Position numbers and translations under genes: made by a program
Source: Armatimonadota bacterium
Lineage (GTDB): Bacteria > Armatimonadota > UBA5829 > DSUL01
Direction: 5' to 3'
Assembly: GCA_025998755.1 (NCBI GenBank)
Contig: AP024674.1
Span: 806,001-870,000 of the forward strand
Length of the DNA stretch: 64,000 bases
Shown: in pieces, positions 52,482 through 60,491 of the stretch
Layout of the letters: the number at the start of each line of letters is the position of its first letter
Numbering within the stretch: the stretch's first letter is position 1
Notes under the pieces: generated by a model
Databases searched by the model: none
Told to the model about the DNA's origin: nothing
What the model saw: only the letters and a program-made list of their open reading frames with translations

Positions 52482-52892
52482 TCATTTCAGCAACTCGCGC
52501 AGCAGGGATGCCTCTCGCTTCAGGTCTCCGGCAGCCGTCTTGGCGGTGTCGCCCTGCAGCACTGCGGACCGGATCTCCTCCAGAGTCTTTATCCGCTCCG
52601 CAATGGCCGTGGACATATCCCGGGTGGCTATCCGCTCCGCCGCTTTCAGCAGAGATGCAGCCGACGCGATGCCCGCCTGCGCGTTCCCCAGATTCAGGCT
52701 GCCCGTCTGATCCGCGGCCTCGTCCAGAATGGACTGTGCCTCCGAGAGAAGGGCGGCTACGGTTTCGGCGCGGATGCGGTCCCGCTCGGTGGAAATGCTC
52801 GTCAGGCGGTTTGTCTGTATCCAGCCGAACAGCAGAAGCAGAACGGTAATCCCCGCCCAGACGCCGTAGAAAATCTTTCTGCCCTTCGACAC
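52482..52892 (-). CDS. Small membrane-anchored coiled protein
   Basis: 136 residues: one membrane helix (about 11-28, FYGVWAGITVLLLLFGWI), then a long helical region (ERDRIRAETVAALLSEAQSI and further) lying outside. Unknown family. GTG at 52892 is chosen because GGGGAGG precedes it by nine bases; a TTG at 52910 does not have a site. It may be co-transcribed with the aminotransferase 46 bases downstream. Confidence 0.6.
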   Translation of the reverse strand: MSKGRKIFYGVWAGITVLLLLFGWIQTNRLTSISTERDRIRAETVAALLSEAQSILDEAADQTGSLNLGNAQAGIASAASLLKAAERIATRDMSTAIAERIKTLEEIRSAVLQGDTAKTAAGDLKREASLLRELLK

Positions 52893-52960
52893 GCCGATCA
52901 CCCTCCCCAAAAGCGCGGTGCCCCTTCGCTGCGCGGTAGCGCCGTCCGGACGCCCTGCTT

Positions 52961-52966
52961 TATTAT
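52961..52966 (+). promoter_or_regulatory. Candidate -10 box for the C39-like gene
   Basis: TATTAT ten bases before the ATG at 52976. The transcript would start at about 52973, so it would be virtually leaderless. No -35 and no Shine-Dalgarno sequence are visible. Confidence 0.35.
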
Positions 52967-52975
52967 AGGGACAGA

Positions 52976-54157
52976 ATGGGCCAAGTCAAGCTGAACAGCC
53001 CTTTGCTGGCATTCGTCCTGGGGGTCATGGTAGCCGTGTCCACCGCAGATACGCCCGTGTGTAGCGCCGCTCTAAAGGTCTTTGAAGGGGAGGAGTTCGC
53101 CTCCTGGTCGCTTGAGGGATGTTCGTTCGATGCGGGAGCGAAGGCCATTTCACTAATGCCTGACCGGCCGGTGTCCTCGGTGTTTTCCGCGGGGCCGTCT
53201 GCGGGTATCCGGCATGCGCGCGGGCGGGTCACGTCTCCGGAGATTCCCGCGACTGAGCCGTTCGACCAGGTCATCGTGTCGTGGAACGCTGCATGTCCGG
53301 AAGGGAGCTGGCTGGTCATAGAGGCCCGGGCCAGGCTGAAAGAGCGATGGACGAAGTGGTTCAACCTGGGCTGGTGGACCGGAGACGACCGCCTTTTCCC
53401 CCGCACCAGTCCCGAGCCTCAGAAAGACGCTGACGGGCGTGTGGATACGGATATTTTGCTGCTGACTTCGCCCGCGTCGGCCGTGCAGCTGCGGGTCATC
53501 CTCTGTGCCCGCGACCCGGAGAAGAGTCCCGTCCTGCGCCGCGTAGCCTGCAGTCTGTCGCGTAGTGGGGCATCGCCCAGGGAGGAATCCACTCGCTCGT
53601 CCAGCGGGGCAGTTGTGCTGGATGTCCCCGAGATTTCCCAGCTATCCTATCCACCTCGTGGCAACGTATGGTGCAGTCCGACGTCGGTGGCCATGGTGTT
53701 GAACTACTGGGCGGCAGAACGGGACAACGCGCTCTGGAAGACCGACGTGAGGAAAGCCGCCGCGGCCATTCACGACCTTCGATGGGGCGGCACGGGCAAC
53801 TGGACGTTCAACACCGCCTTTGCCGGTTCGTTCCCCGGGATCTACGCTGTGTGCGCCCGGCTGAGCGGTTTTGCTGACGTGGAGAAATGGGTCCGGCAGG
53901 GAGTGCCGGTTGTCCTGAGCATCTCTAACAATGTGCTCCACGGCCGGGGCGAGAGTGGCGGTGGGCACCTCATCGTGTGCGTGGGCTTCGACGAAAAAGG
54001 CAACCCTGTGGTAAACGACCCGTACGCGGATCTCACCAAGGGCGAGCGCGTTCGCCGCACCTACCCGCGCGACCGCCTGCTGGAGGCGTGGTGGAGCTCG
54101 CTCGGCACCGTCTATCTCATCCTGCCGGAAGACCTTAACGCCAGCGGGAGAGAGTAG
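52976..54157 (+). CDS. Exported C39-like cysteine peptidase
   Basis: A 393-residue exported protein (signal peptide about 1-25). The N-terminal half is a beta-rich carbohydrate-binding-like domain. The C-terminal half is a papain-fold peptidase of the C39-like type: catalytic C233 in WCSPTSVAMVLNYW, H331 in GGGHLIVCVGF and the Asp of VVNDPY. Probable targets are proteins or peptides outside the cell. It is convergent with the FAD gene, with only eight bases between them. Confidence 0.83.
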   Translation: MGQVKLNSPLLAFVLGVMVAVSTADTPVCSAALKVFEGEEFASWSLEGCSFDAGAKAISLMPDRPVSSVFSAGPSAGIRHARGRVTSPEIPATEPFDQVIVSWNAACPEGSWLVIEARARLKERWTKWFNLGWWTGDDRLFPRTSPEPQKDADGRVDTDILLLTSPASAVQLRVILCARDPEKSPVLRRVACSLSRSGASPREESTRSSSGAVVLDVPEISQLSYPPRGNVWCSPTSVAMVLNYWAAERDNALWKTDVRKAAAAIHDLRWGGTGNWTFNTAFAGSFPGIYAVCARLSGFADVEKWVRQGVPVVLSISNNVLHGRGESGGGHLIVCVGFDEKGNPVVNDPYADLTKGERVRRTYPRDRLLEAWWSSLGTVYLILPEDLNASGRE

Positions 54158-54165
54158 GGCCGGTC

Positions 54166-55722
54166 TCAGACCGGGTGAGCCTCCGGCCACTCCAGGGGGA
54201 CGCCGCGGGCTTTCAGCAAAGACTGAATGCGCGCCAGACGCTCCGGATTCTCACGGGCCGCCTGTGCCGGTACTCCGCCGAACACGCAGTAAGACGCCGT
54301 CACTCCGGCGGCTTCGCCGATGTTCCATTCCACCGGATGAAGCCTATAGGCGCCGTTGGTGATGTGCGTGGTGCCAATGTTCTTGCAGCCCGCCAGAAGG
54401 TTGCGCATCCTTCGCGGAATCAGCGCACCCAGCGGGATCTGGAACGGGCAACAGGCCAGGTCCACGAATTCCCCGGTTTCTGCGGAGGGGTGGAGGTCTA
54501 TCCGGTAAAGACCGATCCCTACCGAGTCCTGAAAAGGCTCCGCATACTGGGTCTTCCGCGACTCCTGAGCGATGTGCTGCTCCAGCACCCGGAACATCGG
54601 CAGTATACGCCGGGACTCACGAATGTACGGATACTGAGCCAGCCCGTCGTGAGTGCCGGCGAGGTCGGGTCTGAGGCGCAGCCCTGGGAATCCGGCACCA
54701 CCGTCCGGGCGGGGAGCTTCTGTCTGTAGCCAATACAGGAGGCTCAGGCTAAGCCTTTTGCCGGCTTCAAGGATGCGCATCTTTTCGTCATGCGGCTTGT
54801 CTATGAAGTTTCCGCGGTAGTCGTTCTGGGGCCAGTTGACCAGCGTCACATCCGAGGGGAAGGATCCCTCCGAAAACTGGGCCCTGTCCAGCACGCGCCG
54901 GTAGGTCCACAGAGGCACCCCCTCCCAGCCCGGAGCGTGCCACAGGATGAAGTGGCGTGGTTCCCGCGTGACAGGGTGGACCTGCGTCCACTGGAGCGGC
55001 TGGGTGTCCCGGAACTCTTCATAACCTTCTGGCCGTTCGATCGTATGGTCTTCGCCTTCCCGGTAGTCCATCAGGAAGCACCAGGTGAAGGATTGCACAT
55101 CGCCCGGCCGCGCAGGTCCTGAGACGGCATGAGGTTCGCCCGTGTCCTCCTGCGACTCGGCGCCACAGACGTACTCCGTGCCGGTCAGTGGGAGCAGCTC
55201 ACCGGTCTCCGTGGCGTCTATGACGAAGATGGGCTCAACGGTGATGCCAGGGCCGCCGTTGAGGCTGCGGAAACTTACCGCTTTGACGGTGTCGCCATCT
55301 ACCTCAGCGGATTCCGGCGCGTAGCGGGTGTACAGTCGGATGCGGCCGGCAGTGATGTGCGGCGCGAGCATCTGCTGCAGCACGGCGAGCGAGACGCGGG
55401 GCTCGTGGCACAGGCGGCTCACCCATCCGTTTCCGGGATTGAAGAGCGGGTCCGCTGCAATGCGGGGCTTTATCGGAAAGTGGCGGCGGTAGTATTCGCG
55501 AATGCCTGCCCTGAGTTGCTGGTAAGTCAGCGTGCAGCCAAAAGTCTCGATCCACGGATTTTCATCCGGGCAAGACACTGCCTGTGCGGTGAGCTGTCCG
55601 CCGACCCACTCACACTCTTCCGTGAGAATCACGGAGCATCCGGCATCAGCGGCGGCGAGAGCGGCGGCCACCCCCCCAAGGCTCGCTCCGGCCACAAGAA
55701 TGTCGCACTTCATCTCTCTCAT
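54166..55722 (-). CDS. FAD-dependent oxidoreductase
   Basis: A 518-residue flavoprotein of the FAD_oxidored family (PF12831 type). The dinucleotide fold CDILVAGASLGGVAAALAAA is at 5-24, then GGQLTAQAVSCPDENPWIE, a VIDATETGELLPLTG segment (ATG motif), and RRMRNLLAGCKNIGTTHI near the end. Relatives in Armatimonadota and Planctomycetota sit near carbohydrate genes, but the substrate is unknown. The ATG at 55722 has AGGA upstream; a second ATG in frame lies at 55713. No signal peptide. Confidence 0.82.
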   Translation of the reverse strand: MREMKCDILVAGASLGGVAAALAAADAGCSVILTEECEWVGGQLTAQAVSCPDENPWIETFGCTLTYQQLRAGIREYYRRHFPIKPRIAADPLFNPGNGWVSRLCHEPRVSLAVLQQMLAPHITAGRIRLYTRYAPESAEVDGDTVKAVSFRSLNGGPGITVEPIFVIDATETGELLPLTGTEYVCGAESQEDTGEPHAVSGPARPGDVQSFTWCFLMDYREGEDHTIERPEGYEEFRDTQPLQWTQVHPVTREPRHFILWHAPGWEGVPLWTYRRVLDRAQFSEGSFPSDVTLVNWPQNDYRGNFIDKPHDEKMRILEAGKRLSLSLLYWLQTEAPRPDGGAGFPGLRLRPDLAGTHDGLAQYPYIRESRRILPMFRVLEQHIAQESRKTQYAEPFQDSVGIGLYRIDLHPSAETGEFVDLACCPFQIPLGALIPRRMRNLLAGCKNIGTTHITNGAYRLHPVEWNIGEAAGVTASYCVFGGVPAQAARENPERLARIQSLLKARGVPLEWPEAHPV

Positions 55723-55969
55723 CGCATCCTGCCTTCCTGGTGCATGGCATTTCCCCGGGGCTGAAGATGCAGCCTCCGAGCATGATTGTGGAGAGCTCAC
55801 CGCGAATCCTTCATCCCTCTACACGCTGAAAATGGAACCGGCAGGTCCGCGGCAGGAGGAACATTCTGAGCCAGCGAACAGATTCGCGACGAGGGAATCC
55901 GCGCTTCGGGATGAAGGCCTGATTGCACATCGTGGGCGTGAAACGATTCTGGTGGGGAGAGGTCCGAAG

Positions 55970-58033
55970 ATGAGCTCCGTTGTTGTTGTCCCGTCCGTCC
56001 GCCGGCCGGCTGCTTTCGCTGCGGCGGTTTTTTTGCTTCTGACTTTTGTCTTGGCGTCATCCCCAGGGAGGGCAGAGCCGGATCCCGCCAGAGTGCAGGC
56101 CGCTATCGCCCGTGTTCTTCCCGCGCTGATCCGAATTCGCGTGGTGGCTTCGGAGTTCCGCGATGGCCGTGAGGTAAAGACCGAGTCCGCCGGGAGCGGG
56201 GTTATCATCCGGGAGGATGGCTATGCCATCACCAATCATCACGTCGCCGGAGACGCAAAGGTTCTGTTCGTCACCCTTGCCGACAAGACGGAAATGGAAG
56301 CTGATCTCGTGGGGACGGACCCGCTTGCGGATATAGCTGTCATTCGCCTGAAGGGTCGGCCGGGTCAGAAGTTTCCGGTGGCTGTGTTCGGCGACTCGTC
56401 AAAAGTCCGGGTGGGGGACGATGTGCTGGCTATGGGCAGTCCGGTGGCGCTTTCGCAGTCCGTCACATCCGGCATCGTCAGCAACACTCAGATGATCCTG
56501 CCAGATTTCTGGTGGCCTTTCAACAGGCTGACGCTGGAAGGCGAGGACGTGGGGTCTATGGTGCGCTGGATCGGTCACGACGCGCTCATCCGGGGTGGAA
56601 ACTCGGGTGGTCCGTTGGTGAATCTGGACGGCGAGATCATCGGGATCAATGAAGTGGAGGTGGGCCTTTCCGGCGCCATTCCCTCTAATCTGGCGCGCTC
56701 CGTGGCGGCGGAGTTGATCGAGCGAGGGGCGGTTCGCCGGAGTTGGCTGGGGTTGGATGTGCAGCCCCTGCTCAAAAGCTCTCCCGTGAAGGACGGAGCG
56801 CTGGTAGCCGGCGTTATCGAGGGCTCGCCGGCGGAACAGGCAGGTATACGGTCCGGTGACATCATTCTGAGGCTGAATGGGGAGAGCGTCTCGGTGCGCT
56901 TCGGCGAGGAGGTCCCGCTGTTCAACCAGAGGCTTGCGGCGCTTCCGGTCGGCGAAGCAGCGCAGTTCGTGCTTTTGCGGGACGGACAACAGCAGACGGT
57001 TGAGGTTGTCCCTGTAGAGCGGGAGAAGGCGCAACCGCGGCAACGGGAGTTACGCGACTGGGGAATGACAGTGCGCGACATCTCTTTGGTGATGGCCCGG
57101 GAGCTGCAACGCGAAAGCCGGGATGGCGTGTATGTGGCCACTGTCGCGAGCGGCGGCCCCGCCGACGAGGGAAAACCGCCTCTGCGCGCAGGCGACATCA
57201 TCGTCGCGGTTGGTGGAGAGCCGGTACGGTCGGTGGCTGATCTGTTGCGGTCCACGGAATCGCTGCTAAGGGGGAAAGAAGGACGCGTTTCGGCTCTGGT
57301 GGAGTTCGAACGCAAGACGGAGCGCTATGTGACGGTCGTCAGGGTGGGGCAGGATCCGCTGCGGGATCCTGGACTGGAGGCCGCCAAGGCTTGGCTGCCG
57401 GTGGCTACTCAAGTGCTGACCGCGGATGTGGCTCAGGCGCTCGGGCTACCCGGTGTCAAAGGCTTCCGCGTTACCGAGGTCTTCAAGGGCAGGTCCGCCG
57501 AGAAAGCAGGACTCAAGGTGGGAGATATCATTACTGCGCTGGACGGGGAGCCCGTCGAGGCATCCCAGCCTCAGGACTTCGAGATGCTCGCGGCGCTGGT
57601 GCGCCAGAAGCCGATCGGGTCCACCGCCGAGGTCACTGTGCTGCGGGAAGGCCAACCGATGAAGCTCGCTGTGGAGCTTGAAGCGTCACCCAAACTTCCG
57701 CGGGAGATGAAGCGCTACCGCAGCGAGGATTTCGAGTTCACGGCTCGCAACATCACGTTCGGCGACAGACCCCGCACTCTGTCCGGCGGAGAGAAGCCGG
57801 TGGAGGGCGTGGTGGTGGAGTCGGTCACGGAGGGTGGCTGGGCGGCCGTGGCCCGCCTGGCGGTAGGAGATATCATCACGCGCGTGGGCGATGCTGCCGT
57901 AAAGGATGTGGAGGAACTCCGGCAGGCTCTAGAGAAGGCGCGGGACTCCCGCGCCTCCAGCGTGGTATTTCTTGTGAGGCGGGGTATCCGTCAGCTATTC
58001 GTGGAGATCCAGCCCGGCTGGACCTCTCTTTAG
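55970..58033 (+). CDS. HtrA-type protease with four PDZ domains
   Basis: A 687-residue exported serine protease of the S1C/Deg family, acting on misfolded proteins. A signal peptide (about 1-35) is followed by the triad H91 (ITNHHVAG), D121 (LADIAVIR) and S212 (GGNSGGPL). Then come four PDZ domains, with the GD-I repeat near residues 305, 405, 520 and 645 (each has AGIRSGDIILRLNG-like text: LRAGDIIVAVGG, LKVGDIITALDG, LAVGDIITRVGD). Typical members have one or two. The ATG at 55970 has GGGGAGAGG upstream; a frame opening at 55532 lies over the FAD gene. Confidence 0.9.
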   Translation: MSSVVVVPSVRRPAAFAAAVFLLLTFVLASSPGRAEPDPARVQAAIARVLPALIRIRVVASEFRDGREVKTESAGSGVIIREDGYAITNHHVAGDAKVLFVTLADKTEMEADLVGTDPLADIAVIRLKGRPGQKFPVAVFGDSSKVRVGDDVLAMGSPVALSQSVTSGIVSNTQMILPDFWWPFNRLTLEGEDVGSMVRWIGHDALIRGGNSGGPLVNLDGEIIGINEVEVGLSGAIPSNLARSVAAELIERGAVRRSWLGLDVQPLLKSSPVKDGALVAGVIEGSPAEQAGIRSGDIILRLNGESVSVRFGEEVPLFNQRLAALPVGEAAQFVLLRDGQQQTVEVVPVEREKAQPRQRELRDWGMTVRDISLVMARELQRESRDGVYVATVASGGPADEGKPPLRAGDIIVAVGGEPVRSVADLLRSTESLLRGKEGRVSALVEFERKTERYVTVVRVGQDPLRDPGLEAAKAWLPVATQVLTADVAQALGLPGVKGFRVTEVFKGRSAEKAGLKVGDIITALDGEPVEASQPQDFEMLAALVRQKPIGSTAEVTVLREGQPMKLAVELEASPKLPREMKRYRSEDFEFTARNITFGDRPRTLSGGEKPVEGVVVESVTEGGWAAVARLAVGDIITRVGDAAVKDVEELRQALEKARDSRASSVVFLVRRGIRQLFVEIQPGWTSL

Positions 58034-58094
58034 GAACGCACGGACGCAAGGAGCGCCAATCTTCTCCGATTACGGTTCTTTTGTAACGGGAGAT

Positions 58095-58439
58095 GTGCCG
58101 CGCCTCTGGCAGAAGTGCCTGCCGCGCGAGCAAGAAGTCGCCTCGTCACTCCCGGCGCTCCTGGGCAAAGCAGATCTCACGGCGAATGCCAAGATAGCCG
58201 CGGCGACAGTCTTCCTGCGGGTGTCACCGCTTGGCAAGTGACAACCGCTTCTGCTGAATGTGGATCCGCCGGCTCCAGAATGCGAGACGGCGCTCCTTCG
58301 CCTTGCCCGCCTGTATCCGGAGCAGTGGAAGGATCCGAAGGCCGCAAGGATGTATCTTGACGCCCTCCTCAGCCGCGCTCCATACGGCGCGCTGGCTGAC
58401 GAAGCCCGGATGATGCTGTCCCGCACCGCCGGTGGTTGA
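58095..58439 (+). pseudogene. Short TPR-like gene interrupted by an in-frame TGA
   Basis: One frame from GTG 58095 to TGA 58437 is broken once, by TGA at 58239-58241. Both sides read as protein: before it AKIAAATVFLRVSPLGK, after it CETALLRLARLYPEQWKDP and APYGALADEARMML, the helical pattern of TPR/YfiO-like proteins. The most likely reading is a gene fragment with a point mutation (one-base change from CGA); stop-codon readthrough is another. No signal peptide is visible, so the 5' end may also be lost. The rest of the gene-free 58034-58553 contains only a small hairpin. Confidence 0.5.
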
Positions 58440-58511
58440 GATACGCCTGAAAACCCTGCTGGCACGGCAGGAAGATGGGCTCCGGGGTGTCGAAAAGAAG
58501 AGCCAGGGTGC

Positions 58512-58537
58512 AGCCTGCGAGTGTCACGCCGCAGGCT
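58512..58537 (+). other. Hairpin over the GH127 ribosome-binding region
   Basis: AGCCTGCG (58512-58519) pairs with CGCAGGCT (58530-58537) around ten bases. The AGG that could serve a GTG start at 58542 lies in the stem. It might reduce translation of the GH127 gene. Confidence 0.4.
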
Positions 58538-58553
58538 CTGAGTGGTTTGGGGG

Positions 58554-60491
58554 ATGAGGTTGCCTATTTCTTGCCGCTTGTCCGCCGGAACTGCGGCCGT
58601 CCTGATGGTTTCCCTGTCAATTGCCTCGACGGTATCACCCGGGGAGGAGAGCGCATTGATCGAACACGGATCCCTTGGCGTCATCGCCACGTGCGACAGC
58701 CAGCGAGTAAAGGTAACTCCGGCTCCCATCGGTTGCGTCACGATGGAAGGCGGGTTCTGGAGGAGGTGGATGGACGCCAACAGGACTCTGGGGATCCCTG
58801 CTCTGTACCGTCAACTTGAGGATCACGGCGTGGTCGAGAACTTCCGCGTGGTCGGCAGCCGCAGCAAGGGGGATCTGAAGGGTCCCGTCTTCCGGGATTC
58901 GGACCTGTATAAATGGATGGAAGGCGCCGCGACTGCCCTGGAGTCCTCGGATGATCCGCAGCTTCGTGAGTTGCTGGAGAGCGTGATTGACGATGTCGCG
59001 TCCGCGCAGCAGCCGGACGGGTATCTCAACACATTCTTTGTGGGTGAACTTTCTGGTCAAAGATTCCGCAATCTGCCCGTGGAGCACGAGCTCTACTGCG
59101 CGGGGCACATGTTCCAGGCTGCGATTGCTCACTACCGCGCCACCGGAAGCCGCAAGTTCCTTGACGTTGCCATACGCTTCGCGGATTACCTGACCTCTGC
59201 GTTCGGTCCGGGCAAGATCGAGCAGCCGGACGGTCATCCTGAGGTCGAAATGGCGCTGGTGGAACTGTACCGCATCACCGGCAAGAGGGATTACCTGGAC
59301 CTGGGGGGGTTCTTTTTGAAGCAGCAGGCGCTCGGAAGAGCCGGCCAGATCAGCGGCCATGCCGTGCGATTTGCCTATCTGATGGCCGGAGTGGCCGACT
59401 GGTATGCAGAGACGGGTGATCGCGACGCGTGGAGGGCGCTGCAGGATCTGTGGGAAGACACCGCATCCGGCCGGGTCTACATCACGGGTGGGCTGGGAGC
59501 CCGGTATGCCGGAGAGGCGATAGGCGAGCGCTACGAGCTTCCGAACGAGTGGGCCTATTCCGAGACCTGCGCGGCCATTGCAAACGCAATGTGGAATGTG
59601 CGGATGCTGGGGCTGACCGGCGATGCGCGCTACGCGGACATGATGGAGCGCGCTCTTTACAACAACGTGCTGGCCGGTGTGTCGCTCGACACAACGCACT
59701 GGTTCTATGTGAATCCCCTGGCCTGTTTCCGGGAGCATCAGCGCCAGCCGTGGTTCGGATGCACCTGCTGCCCCACGAATATGGTGCGCACTCTGGCAGC
59801 TGTTCCCGGCTACATGTACGGCCGGAGCAAAGAGGGCATCTGGGTTCATCTTTACGACGCATCGCGGCTAAACTGGACGCTTGATGGCGGAACGGCAGTG
59901 GTCTTGCGTCAACAGACCCGTTATCCGTGGGATGGGAGGGTGAATCTTACAGTTGACCCGGCCGAAGCCGCTACCTTCTCGCTGTTCCTGCGGGTGCCCG
60001 CCTGGTGCCAGGCATATTCCGCTAAGGTCAACGGTCAATCGTTTGAAGGAAAGGTGCGTGGCGGGTACCTGGAGATCCGGCGCCGGTGGCAGCCGGGGGA
60101 CCGGGTTGCGCTGGAGATGCGGATGCCCGTCCAGCTAATGGAGTCCGACCCTCGCGTGCGATGCAACCTGGGAAGTGTGGCCGTCCAGCGTGGCCCCCTG
60201 GTGTTCTGCGCGGAAAGCGTGGACAACCCGGCAGTGAATCTGCGGGACCTTGAACTGAAGGGTCGTCCTGCCATCAAGGCGGAGTTCCGCGGGGATCTGC
60301 TTGAAGGGGTTGTCACCCTGCGGGCGAAGGGCCGCGACGTTTCCCCGGATGCGTCTCGCGGTCCGCTGTACCGGCCGCTGAAGAGCTTCGAGAGTCAGTG
60401 GAGAGACGTGGACGTGACCCTGATCCCGTATTATGCTTGGGCTAACCGCGGAGTGAGCCATATGGTGGTCTGGATGCCCTATGCAAGGTGA
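58554..60491 (+). CDS. GH127 beta-L-arabinofuranosidase-like enzyme
   Basis: A 645-residue exported glycosidase (signal peptide about 1-30). The catalytic zinc site of GH127 is present: E337-x-C339 in SETCAAIAN and C405-C406 in FGCTCCPTN, plus E321 as acid/base. The spacing E321-E337-C339 equals that of E322-E338-C340 in Bifidobacterium HypBA1, as I recall it. It should release arabinose from plant or glycoprotein sugars. ATG at 58554 is used; GTG at 58542 is an alternative. The last 11 bases overlap the GH38 gene. Confidence 0.9.
   Translation: MRLPISCRLSAGTAAVLMVSLSIASTVSPGEESALIEHGSLGVIATCDSQRVKVTPAPIGCVTMEGGFWRRWMDANRTLGIPALYRQLEDHGVVENFRVVGSRSKGDLKGPVFRDSDLYKWMEGAATALESSDDPQLRELLESVIDDVASAQQPDGYLNTFFVGELSGQRFRNLPVEHELYCAGHMFQAAIAHYRATGSRKFLDVAIRFADYLTSAFGPGKIEQPDGHPEVEMALVELYRITGKRDYLDLGGFFLKQQALGRAGQISGHAVRFAYLMAGVADWYAETGDRDAWRALQDLWEDTASGRVYITGGLGARYAGEAIGERYELPNEWAYSETCAAIANAMWNVRMLGLTGDARYADMMERALYNNVLAGVSLDTTHWFYVNPLACFREHQRQPWFGCTCCPTNMVRTLAAVPGYMYGRSKEGIWVHLYDASRLNWTLDGGTAVVLRQQTRYPWDGRVNLTVDPAEAATFSLFLRVPAWCQAYSAKVNGQSFEGKVRGGYLEIRRRWQPGDRVALEMRMPVQLMESDPRVRCNLGSVAVQRGPLVFCAESVDNPAVNLRDLELKGRPAIKAEFRGDLLEGVVTLRAKGRDVSPDASRGPLYRPLKSFESQWRDVDVTLIPYYAWANRGVSHMVVWMPYAR

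Noticed and set aside
55532-55969. Longer start for the HtrA-type protease (146 extra codons)
   Set aside because: The extra part lies over the FAD oxidoreductase gene and its leader, has no Shine-Dalgarno sequence, and would bury the signal peptide.
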